From Cyanobacteriota bacterium (lineage in GTDB: Bacteria > Cyanobacteriota > Cyanobacteriia > PCC-6307 > Cyanobiaceae), in assembly GCA_026389255.1 (NCBI GenBank), contig JAPLIF010000279.1:1-7778 (forward strand): DNA of 7,778 nucleotides, written 5' to 3'. Made by a program: the position numbers and the translations under genes. Below are positions 1 to 5,245 of the stretch, in pieces (position 1 is the stretch's first letter; each line of letters opens with the position of its first letter). A model generated the notes under the pieces. That model had not been told where the DNA came from and searched no databases. It saw only the letters and a list, made by a program, of their open reading frames with translations.

Positions 1-29
1 CCAGGAGCGATGCGGGCAGGGCTTCCTGG
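1..29 (-). terminator. Hairpin downstream of ocp, at window edge
   Basis: Bases 1-8 pair with 21-29 (CCAGGA with TCCTGG, then GC with GC after one bulged T), leaving a 12-base loop. It begins 11 bases after the ocp stop codon. Any following U-run would lie outside the window, so it may be a terminator, a spacer hairpin before a downstream gene, or chance in GC-rich DNA. Confidence 0.2.
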
Positions 30-39
30 GCGCCCGCCG

Positions 40-996
40 TCAACGGCGGAACTGGAGCAGCTCGGCCGGGGAAGCCAATAGGTCGATGGCAACGAAGTAA
101 ATCTTGCCTTGGGGGTCGAGCAGGAACCTCCAGGCCACATTCATGCCGACGCCGGCGCCGAACCAGGGGGTCTGCACCTTGCCGGTGACCTTGATCTGGT
201 TGAAACCCTCGGCGGTGGGCTCGCTGTAGCCCCGTTCCGGCAGCAGCTGAAGGTTCTGGCAGTCCTCCCGCAGGAAGCGCATGATCGCCTCGGTGCCGAC
301 GATGGGTTTCTGGAAGGGCGGCTGCAGGGCGCCGTCGGGCAAGAACAGCTGAATCAGATTGTCGAAATCGTTGGCGTTCAACAAATTCATGTAGGAGTTG
401 ACCGTGGGGTTGATCACCCCTTCGATGAACACCGGTTTGCGTTCGGCCTCGGCGGTTGGGGCCGCCACCGGTTCCATCACGCGCTGCCCTTCACCCTTGG
501 CGGGGTCGAAGCCCATGTCGACGACGAAATTGCGCAACAGGGTGATCTGCTGGCCCTGATCCACCGCCTTGACCGAACCAAGGACGGCGGCGGCATTGGC
601 CGAGAGGCGATACCCCTCGGGGATGGGGGCCACCAGGCCCTGCTCCATCCACTGACCGAGTTGGTACCAAAAACCGAGCTTGATGTTGACCGACCAATTG
701 GCATAGGTGCGGCCGACTTCGTTGTCGGTGCGGTTGGCCAGATCACACATCAGCTGGCTCTGGTCGGCAAACGACAGCGCCTTGATGTCGTTGAGCAGCC
801 GTTCGGCAAACTGCATCCGGGCAGCACCCGGAGCGGCGATGGTGATGGTCTGGCCCATTTCGAGATAGGCGTACCAGATCAGGGCGAGCTGGTCCTCGGC
901 GCTGAGGAGCATGAACCGGGCCGTGATCGCCGGAATCACATCGGCGGTAAGGGTTTCCGGAAAGATCTGGGTAGCTCTGTCAAGGGTAAATGTCAA
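40..996 (-). CDS. ocp: Orange carotenoid protein (OCP)
   Basis: This is a water-soluble photoprotection protein that binds one keto-carotenoid. Blue-green light converts it to a red form that docks on the phycobilisome core and quenches excitation energy as heat. The 318 aa match the family length. The N-terminal all-helical carotenoid domain spans about 1-165 (W41, Y44, the NIKLGFWY stretch at 104-111, R155), a linker about 166-192, and the C-terminal NTF2-like domain about 193-318 with the carotenoid keto-group ligands at Y202 and W289 (Y201/W288 in Synechocystis numbering). R155 is present, but its interdomain salt-bridge partner, E244 in Synechocystis, appears as D245. The start codon is TTG at 994-996: a stop codon lies three codons upstream, the next Met is residue 29, and the N-terminus aligns with known OCPs from residue 1. 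No good Shine-Dalgarno precedes it. The recovery protein gene frp often follows ocp, but only 39 bases of downstream sequence are visible. Identity is certain; OCP1 versus other subfamilies is not resolved. Confidence 0.97.
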   Translation of the reverse strand: MTFTLDRATQIFPETLTADVIPAITARFMLLSAEDQLALIWYAYLEMGQTITIAAPGAARMQFAERLLNDIKALSFADQSQLMCDLANRTDNEVGRTYANWSVNIKLGFWYQLGQWMEQGLVAPIPEGYRLSANAAAVLGSVKAVDQGQQITLLRNFVVDMGFDPAKGEGQRVMEPVAAPTAEAERKPVFIEGVINPTVNSYMNLLNANDFDNLIQLFLPDGALQPPFQKPIVGTEAIMRFLREDCQNLQLLPERGYSEPTAEGFNQIKVTGKVQTPWFGAGVGMNVAWRFLLDPQGKIYFVAIDLLASPAELLQFRR

Positions 997-1012
997 AGCC
1001 CGTCACAACGTC

Positions 1013-1039
1013 AAGTGTTCGTTACAAACTCTAACACTT
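1013..1039 (-). promoter_or_regulatory. Inverted repeat in ocp promoter region
   Basis: A perfect 7-bp inverted repeat, AAGTGTT-N13-AACACTT, lies 17-43 bp upstream of the ocp TTG. The arm centres are 20 bp apart, about two helical turns, as expected for a dimeric regulator. Read on the minus strand, the left arm runs into TGTTAGAGT, a passable extended -10 (TAGAGT, four of six matches to TATAAT). A second imperfect palindrome of 13 bp (GTTTGTAACGAAC) overlaps it. This stretch is visibly AT-richer than its surroundings. A repressor site over the core promoter is my inference; a 5' UTR stem-loop is the alternative. Confidence 0.4.
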
Positions 1040-1102
1040 AAATCGGGATCCCAGGGCGGACTCCCGTATCGGGGGTGCGGAGGGGCCCAAGATTTGGTGC
1101 TG

Positions 1103-1118
1103 CTGGGCCCCGGCCCAG
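1103..1118 (-). terminator. GC-rich hairpin after the membrane-protein gene
   Basis: CTGGGCC at 1103-1109 is the inverse complement of GGCCCAG at 1112-1118, giving a 6-bp stem with a 4-base loop, 27 bases past the stop of the small membrane-protein gene and upstream of the ocp promoter. No real U-run follows on the minus strand (only AAATCTT after a gap), so intrinsic termination is uncertain. Its position would separate the two minus-strand genes into different transcripts. Confidence 0.35.
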
Positions 1119-1144
1119 TCCAGTTCAGGTCGGCGATCCCGGGC

Positions 1145-1543
1145 TCAGGGCTGCAATTCGAGGCACTTCTGTTGCTGCAGTTTGCCCAAGAGCATGTTGA
1201 GCCGATCCAGGGCATCGGCCACCGCGACCACCTTGGTTTCGTACTGCTGGGCGAATTTGCTGTAAGCATTGGCATCAGCCTGGCGCAGCAACCGGGCCTG
1301 GGCCTCATTGAGACGCAACTGGCGCAATTCGGCAACGCCAGGATCAAATTCTTTTTGTTTGATGGCCAGCACCTGGTTGCGGAGGGCCCGACAGCCCCCC
1401 AGGGAGTCCTGGTGTTGTTGGTCCAAGAGGCGTTGGCGCAGGACCATGGCACCAGCTGCCACCAGAACCCCCGCCCCCAGCAGGATCAGCAGCTTGGTCT
1501 TGAGCGAAAGTGGGGCCATGAAATTGGGGCTGGACATCCCCAT
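1145..1543 (-). CDS. Small single-span membrane protein, unknown function
   Basis: A 132-aa protein I cannot assign to a named family. A short polar N-terminus with K15 and K17 leads into one hydrophobic segment at about 18-35, followed by arginines (R36, R38). The rest (about 40-128) is charged, heptad-like and probably helical or coiled-coil. Two cysteines occur, at C51 and C127. The positive-inside rule is ambiguous because basic residues flank both sides, so the side of the membrane is open. Start choice is also open: Met 1, 3 and 9 are all ATG, none with a clear Shine-Dalgarno; Met 9 would still keep the membrane segment. The gene is divergent from the FAH-type gene across only 45 bp. 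The clear hydrophobic/charged organisation argues that it is real; the overlapping open frames on the opposite strand lack this organisation. Confidence 0.65.
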   Translation of the reverse strand: MGMSSPNFMAPLSLKTKLLILLGAGVLVAAGAMVLRQRLLDQQHQDSLGGCRALRNQVLAIKQKEFDPGVAELRQLRLNEAQARLLRQADANAYSKFAQQYETKVVAVADALDRLNMLLGKLQQQKCLELQP

Positions 1544-1588
1544 GCTGCCAAGTCGTCGGCCCCCCGGCCTCCCGGTTTCCCCCTAACC

Positions 1589-2416
1589 ATGCAGATCCTG
1601 CGTTACATCGACGCCACAGGCGCCCTTCACTACGCCCAACGCCACGGCGATGGCCGTCATGAGCGCCTGGACGGAAGCGGATGGGGCGACTGGCGACCCA
1701 GCGGCCAGGAGGCCCAGGTGGTCACTTTGCTGGCCCCCCTGGAACCGACCTTGATCCTGGGGATCGGCCTCAACTACCGCCGCCATGCTGAGGAAACCGG
1801 CGCCGCCCTCCCGGAGTCGCCGGTGCTGTTCATGAAATCGCCCGCGGCCCTGCAACACCCCGGCGGCCCCATCGAACTGCCCACCACCCTCGCCAGCCAT
1901 GCGGTCGATGCCGAAGGGGAACTGGCGGTGGTGATCGGTCGGCCCTGCCGCAACGTCAGCCGCTCGGACGCCCTCGATTACGTGCTCGGGTACACCTGCG
2001 CCAATGACGTGAGTGCCCGGGACTGGCAAAAAGAATGGGGTGGCGGCCAGTGGTGCCGGGGTAAGACCTTTGATACGTTCGCCCCCTTGGGACCCTGGCT
2101 GACCAGCGCGGACGCCCTGCCCGATCCCCAGGCCCTGCGCCTGCGCACCACTATCAATGGGGTGATGGTGCAGGACTCCAGTACGGCCGACATGATCTTC
2201 TCGGTGGCGGCCCTGATCGAATTTCTCAGCGCCAGCACCACCCTGCCCGCCGGTACGGTGATTCTCACAGGCACCCCGGAAGGGGTGGGCATGGCCGCCA
2301 CACCACCCCGTTGGCTCCAACAGGGCGACACGGTGAGCATCAGCATCGACGGCATCGGCACCCTCACCAACCCGGTGGTTCTGGAAAGCGAGATCCCCCA
2401 CCCCATTGCGCCATGA
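1589..2416 (+). CDS. Fumarylacetoacetate hydrolase (FAH) family protein
   Basis: A 275-aa cytoplasmic enzyme of the FAH fold (YcgM / 2-hydroxyhepta-2,4-diene-1,7-dioate isomerase branch, FAHD1-like), whose members cleave or isomerise acylpyruvate-type substrates using a divalent metal. Family motifs in order: ILGIGLNYRRHAEE (56-69), FMKSPAAL (81-88), the metal-binding EGELAVVIG (109-117; E109 and E111), GYTCANDVSARDWQ (134-147; D140 as third ligand), RGKTFDTFAPLGPW (157-170; K159 likely catalytic) and ILTGTPEGVG (225-234). All expected metal ligands are present, so it should be active. The reading frame stays open far upstream (from 911), but that part runs antisense to ocp and the membrane-protein gene; the ATG at 1589 starts at the usual family N-terminus. 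Its stop overlaps the next start (ATGA), suggesting one transcript with translational coupling. The substrate cannot be read from sequence: oxaloacetate, acylpyruvate or a ring-cleavage product are all possible. Confidence 0.93.
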   Translation: MQILRYIDATGALHYAQRHGDGRHERLDGSGWGDWRPSGQEAQVVTLLAPLEPTLILGIGLNYRRHAEETGAALPESPVLFMKSPAALQHPGGPIELPTTLASHAVDAEGELAVVIGRPCRNVSRSDALDYVLGYTCANDVSARDWQKEWGGGQWCRGKTFDTFAPLGPWLTSADALPDPQALRLRTTINGVMVQDSSTADMIFSVAALIEFLSASTTLPAGTVILTGTPEGVGMAATPPRWLQQGDTVSISIDGIGTLTNPVVLESEIPHPIAP

Positions 2417-3054
2417 GTTCCAACGCGACAGGGCCGGACGCCGATGGGCGCGATGGGGCGACGGCCACCCGAACGGCCCTGCTGGAACAGCTGCGCCGCC
2501 CCCTGGGCGGATCGGGCGCTGATGGGGCCGTGATCAAGAGCTTGTTTGAAAGCCTGGAAAAGCTGCAGCCGGCCGATCTGGCGCGGGATGGGGCATGGCT
2601 CACCGGGGTGTGGGAACTGCGTTGGAGCAGCAGTGCCGTTCCGTACCTGACCAGCGCCCCGTGGCTGCTCAACCTCCAGAACCTCGATCTGGCCCAGGGC
2701 AGGGCCCAAAATGTGGTGCAGCTCAATGGACCCCTGGGAGCCCTCGGAGCCATCAGCGTGGAGGCCCGCATCGCCGTGGAAGGATCCCAACGGGTGGGCG
2801 TGCGTTTCGAGCGGGGCGGTTGGCGGGGCCCCGCCCTCGGCGGTAGGCCGCTGGCCCTGCTGCGGGAGATCAAGCAGAGCTTTCCCGCCTGGCTGGACAT
2901 CACCGTGGTGGATGGGGAGTTACGGCTCTGTCGCGGCAATGCCGGCACCCTGTTTGCCCTGCTGCGCCGAACCGATCTGACCATGGGGCCCTGGAGCAAC
3001 GAGGCAGAAATGGCAAGCCAGGGGGAAGGATTGTCAGAAAATCGAGACGCTTGA
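2413..3054 (+). CDS. PAP/fibrillin family protein (plastoglobulin-type)
   Basis: A 213-aa member of the plastid lipid-associated protein/fibrillin family, lipocalin-like proteins that in plants and cyanobacteria associate with thylakoids and lipid globules and are linked to carotenoids, prenylquinones and photo-oxidative stress. Family signature stretches: LTGVWELRWSSS (63-74), the conserved NLQNLDLAQGRAQNVV (87-102), QRVGVRFERGGWRGP (126-140) and the C-terminal WLDITVVDGELRLCRGN (160-176) followed by GTLFALLRR (178-186). Residues 1-20 are polar and low-complexity; there is no signal peptide or membrane span. The ATG at 2413 shares bases with the TGA of the FAH-type gene, so the two are probably co-translated; upstream extension of this frame would only read through that gene. 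A 27-residue tail after the last motif is unlike the core and probably disordered. Family assignment is firm; the bound ligand is unknown. Confidence 0.92.
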   Translation: MSSNATGPDADGRDGATATRTALLEQLRRPLGGSGADGAVIKSLFESLEKLQPADLARDGAWLTGVWELRWSSSAVPYLTSAPWLLNLQNLDLAQGRAQNVVQLNGPLGALGAISVEARIAVEGSQRVGVRFERGGWRGPALGGRPLALLREIKQSFPAWLDITVVDGELRLCRGNAGTLFALLRRTDLTMGPWSNEAEMASQGEGLSENRDA

Positions 3055-3116
3055 AAAGGATTGCGCCTAGGGTTGGGGAAAATGTTCTTTTTGCTGGGAA
3101 GCAGTCTTCGGGCTTC

Positions 3117-3302
3117 ATGAAATGCGCGACCTGCCGCCATTTCGGCGATGAAGCGATCGGGGCTGATTACTGCCGTCTGTGGCAAACGATTTTGCCGCCC
3201 TCCTGGGACTTTCCCCAGCGCTGCCTCGACTGGAGTCCCCGCCCAGAAACCGTCCCCAGAGCCGCCCCCAAGGCCGGCCTCAACGCCAGTCCACGTCGAT
3301 GA
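3117..3302 (+). CDS. Small four-cysteine protein, putative zinc-binding
   Basis: A 61-aa ORF that starts MKCATCRHF and has cysteines at 3, 6, 20 and 37 (C-x2-C-x13-C-x16-C), with YCRLW and FPQRCLDW around the later two. The spacing would suit a single zinc or other metal site. After about residue 48 the sequence is Pro/Ala/Arg-rich and probably unstructured. The frame is open from a TTG at 3051, but the extra 22 residues look non-coding; the ATG at 3117 puts the first Cys pair at the N-terminus. It lies 62 bp after the fibrillin gene in the same direction, and its 3' end overlaps the convergent EcsC-type gene by 23 bp. There is no clear Shine-Dalgarno, and a small stem (GAAGC 3098-3102 with GCTTC 3112-3116) abuts the start codon. 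I do not recognise a named family; that it is a gene rests on the cysteine pattern and composition. Confidence 0.55.
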   Translation: MKCATCRHFGDEAIGADYCRLWQTILPPSWDFPQRCLDWSPRPETVPRAAPKAGLNASPRR

Positions 3303-4026
3303 TCTCCTGCTCCTGGCAAGAGCCTGGGGCCGTGCTGCCTGGTGAGGCGCTGGGACGACCCCGACGGCCCAGTTCAACCCGGGCCATTTCGCCCATCCGC
3401 CGGGTCATCATGTAGTCGATGCCGCCCCCCACCAAACCTCCCAGCACCGGGATGGCCTGGTGAAGGTTGAGCACTCCCTGGCGTCCGAAGCGGTTGACCA
3501 GCTGGAACCCCACGGCCCGGTTAATGGCGCCGAGGGCAGCGCCAGGAAGCTGGCGCAACTGGGCTTCGGCGAAGCGCTGGCTGGCCCTGATCCCGACCTG
3601 CTTGAGGACCTCCGCCGCTTCCTCGCCGATCAGGGTCAGCAGGATCTGGGTGCGCACCGCCTCCTGGTTGAGGTCGAGGCCGTGGAGTAGGGCAATGGTG
3701 CCCACCAGCCGGGTCTGGATCACCCAGGAGGCCGTCACGGCCGCAGGCAACTGAACCGGCAGCAAGGCGAAACCGCCCATGCTGGTGAGAAAACCAGTGC
3801 CGGCATTCCAACGGGCCTGGTCCTCGATCAATTCATCGATGGCCTGGTCCAGCCCCACCGTCTCGGCCCGTTGGCGCACCTCCCGGGCCACTTCCTGGGC
3901 GCTTTTGAAGCGAAACGCCTCTTCCCCACTCAGGGGATTGACAAGCGGGGCGCCGTCGATCCCCCAGCGCACGATGGCGGTGACCAGCTCGGTGGCGAAG
4001 GCCTGGGGGTCCCTGGCGGCAGCCAT
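3280..4026 (-). CDS. EcsC family protein
   Basis: A 248-aa protein resembling the EcsC family, named after a protein encoded with the Bacillus Ecs ABC transporter; the biochemical role of the cyanobacterial members is not established. Recognisable core: GTGFLTSMGGFALLPVQLPA (76-95), SWVIQTRLVGTIALLHGLDL (100-119), then the R125-L143 helix with TLIGEEAAEVLKQVG, and a Gly-rich hydrophobic AIPVLGGLVGGGIDY (191-205) typical of the family C-terminus. The hydrophobic stretches suggest membrane association without a clear signal peptide. The frame opens earlier (ATGs at 4161 and 4098), but the stretch between 4098 and 4026 uses the rare codons ATA and TTA next to each other, reads as non-coding and contains a hairpin; I therefore prefer the ATG at 4024-4026. 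It follows the GHL10-type gene by 82 bp in the same direction. After residue 220 the tail is low-complexity. Confidence 0.85.
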   Translation of the reverse strand: MAAARDPQAFATELVTAIVRWGIDGAPLVNPLSGEEAFRFKSAQEVAREVRQRAETVGLDQAIDELIEDQARWNAGTGFLTSMGGFALLPVQLPAAVTASWVIQTRLVGTIALLHGLDLNQEAVRTQILLTLIGEEAAEVLKQVGIRASQRFAEAQLRQLPGAALGAINRAVGFQLVNRFGRQGVLNLHQAIPVLGGLVGGGIDYMMTRRMGEMARVELGRRGRPSASPGSTAPGSCQEQEIIDVDWR

Positions 4027-4050
4027 CGGCAGCGGAAGACGGAGATCTAA

Positions 4051-4072
4051 GGCTATGGCCCCTGGCCAAGCC
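4051..4072 (-). terminator. Intercistronic hairpin between GHL10-type and EcsC genes
   Basis: Bases 4051-4054 pair with 4069-4072 and 4056-4060 with 4064-4068, with one bulged base (4055) and a 3-base loop: nine base pairs, GC-rich. On the minus strand it is followed by TTAGATCT, a weak T-rich tail. It sits in the 82-bp gap between the two minus-strand genes, so it may be a partial terminator or an RNA-processing/stability element setting EcsC levels relative to the upstream gene. It also argues that the gap is non-coding. Confidence 0.4.
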
Positions 4073-4108
4073 CCAGCCGGTGCGGAATGCCCTCCCATCA
4101 ACGCCACG

Positions 4109-5245
4109 TCAGCGGGGGGGACTGAAATGGGGCCTGGCCGACTCATAGAAAAACAGATCAATCCCCGCCAGCCCCTGTTCGCGCACGATCTGGCGCTCCA
4201 GCCGGAGTCGTTGCGGCGCTTTGGGTTGATCCCTCAGCCCCGCCAGCAGGCCAATGCGTACCGGCAGCCGGGCCGCCGCCCGCCTCAAGGTGGGATCCGC
4301 CAATTCAGCCCGCAGGGCGGCTGGGTCGTTGCGGTAGATCTGAACCACGACCTCATCCACCAGGCCCCGCTGCACCCAATCGCCCCAATTAGCCAGATAG
4401 TTGCTGTAGGAAAATTCCTGGGGATTGGGGGCCACCGACAGTTTGATGCCGGGACAGGATTGGGCCATCGCCGCACGGATCTGGGCCACCAGGCTGGTGA
4501 CCCACCCCGATCGCCAGGCGATCCAGGCGGGATCATCCGGGGCGGGGTTGGGTTGGCGGGCCCCCTCGGCAGTCGCGCGCCAGAGGGCGAGAGTGGTGGG
4601 GTCGTAGCCGAAGCTCGCCGGATAGCCGAGATGGTCGTCAAACTGAATCGCCGCAACGGGCAAGTGGTGGCACGCATCCACCACCAGGGCGGTGAGGCCG
4701 TCGCGCACCTCGGCCAAGGCGGGGTTGAGCCACACCCGTCGGATTTGCCCCCCCTCCAGCCAGGTGGTCTGGCCGGCCTGGTTGCGCAACAGCAGATGGT
4801 CCCGTCCCGCCAGCCAGGGGGCTTCGGCCGGGGCCATCAAACCGAATTCAAACCAGCCCACGGTCTCGATGCCGCTGCGATTCAACGCTCCGATCAACAC
4901 ATCCGTGCTGATCGGATGGGGCAGGCGCGGGTCCAGGGCCATGCCCAGCCGGTTGTTCTGCGGGCGCACGGGCCACAGCACCTGGCCACCGGTCTGGAGG
5001 GGCACCGAGGCGCGATTAAAACCATGGGTACGCAGAAATTGCACGGCCCGCTGGGATTCCAGGGAGTCGTACATCACGGCACTGTCGACCGTAGTGAGCC
5101 AAAGACCGAGACGCTCCATGGCCAAGGGCGAGGGGGACAGGGGGGGCGGGTCACTCGCCCCAGCCCAGGCCGGTGACCCAGGGAACGGCAGCCCGCCTAA
5201 CACCGCCAGTGCCGCCAACGCCCTGAGCTGATTCCCCCAATGCAT
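4109..5245 (-). CDS. Secreted GHL10/DUF187-type glycosyl-hydrolase-like protein
   Basis: A 378-aa exported protein of the glycosyl-hydrolase-like family 10 (DUF187, YngK/YddW-like), TIM-barrel proteins thought to act on cell-envelope or exopolysaccharide glycans. Residues 1-28 form a signal peptide (R8, hydrophobic 9-21, cleavage probably after SPAWA at 28), then a short Pro/Ser linker to about 42. Barrel motifs in order: RLGLWLTTVDSAVMYDS (45-61), HPISTDVLIGALNRSGIETV (110-129) followed by GWFEFGLMAP, VWLNPALAEVRDGL (171-184), the acidic strand end AAIQFDDHLGYP (198-209; D203/D204 probable active-site residues), IKLSVAPNPQEFSYSNYLAN (267-286), and VDEVVVQIYR (296-305). The family fold is clear but the substrate is unknown. 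The ATG at 5243-5245 is the only start that keeps a full signal peptide. It overlaps the start of the divergent FAD oxidoreductase gene by 6 bp, so its promoter must lie inside that gene. The EcsC gene follows downstream. Confidence 0.9.
   Translation of the reverse strand: MHWGNQLRALAALAVLGGLPFPGSPAWAGASDPPPLSPSPLAMERLGLWLTTVDSAVMYDSLESQRAVQFLRTHGFNRASVPLQTGGQVLWPVRPQNNRLGMALDPRLPHPISTDVLIGALNRSGIETVGWFEFGLMAPAEAPWLAGRDHLLLRNQAGQTTWLEGGQIRRVWLNPALAEVRDGLTALVVDACHHLPVAAIQFDDHLGYPASFGYDPTTLALWRATAEGARQPNPAPDDPAWIAWRSGWVTSLVAQIRAAMAQSCPGIKLSVAPNPQEFSYSNYLANWGDWVQRGLVDEVVVQIYRNDPAALRAELADPTLRRAAARLPVRIGLLAGLRDQPKAPQRLRLERQIVREQGLAGIDLFFYESARPHFSPPR

Noticed and set aside
979..996. Two TTGACA hexamers resembling -35 boxes at the ocp start
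   Set aside because: They are the first codons of ocp itself (TTG ACA, and CTT GAC A), with conserved protein sequence, so no promoter is needed to explain them.
109..1041. 310-aa open frame antisense to ocp
   Set aside because: It is a GC-driven shadow of a certain gene; His/Gly/Asp-rich composition with no domain.
1558..1569. GGCC-CCCC-GGCC inverted repeat between the divergent genes
   Set aside because: Four-base arms in a C-rich stretch are expected by chance; no promoter elements are recognisable around it.
911..1588. Long N-terminal extension of the FAH-type reading frame
   Set aside because: It runs antisense through the ocp start and the small membrane-protein gene, shows no family similarity, and the FAH fold is complete from the ATG at 1589.
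3779..5176. 465-aa plus-strand open frame
   Set aside because: It lies antisense to the EcsC and GHL10-type genes, with His/Gln/Gly-rich composition typical of an antisense high-GC frame and no recognisable motifs.
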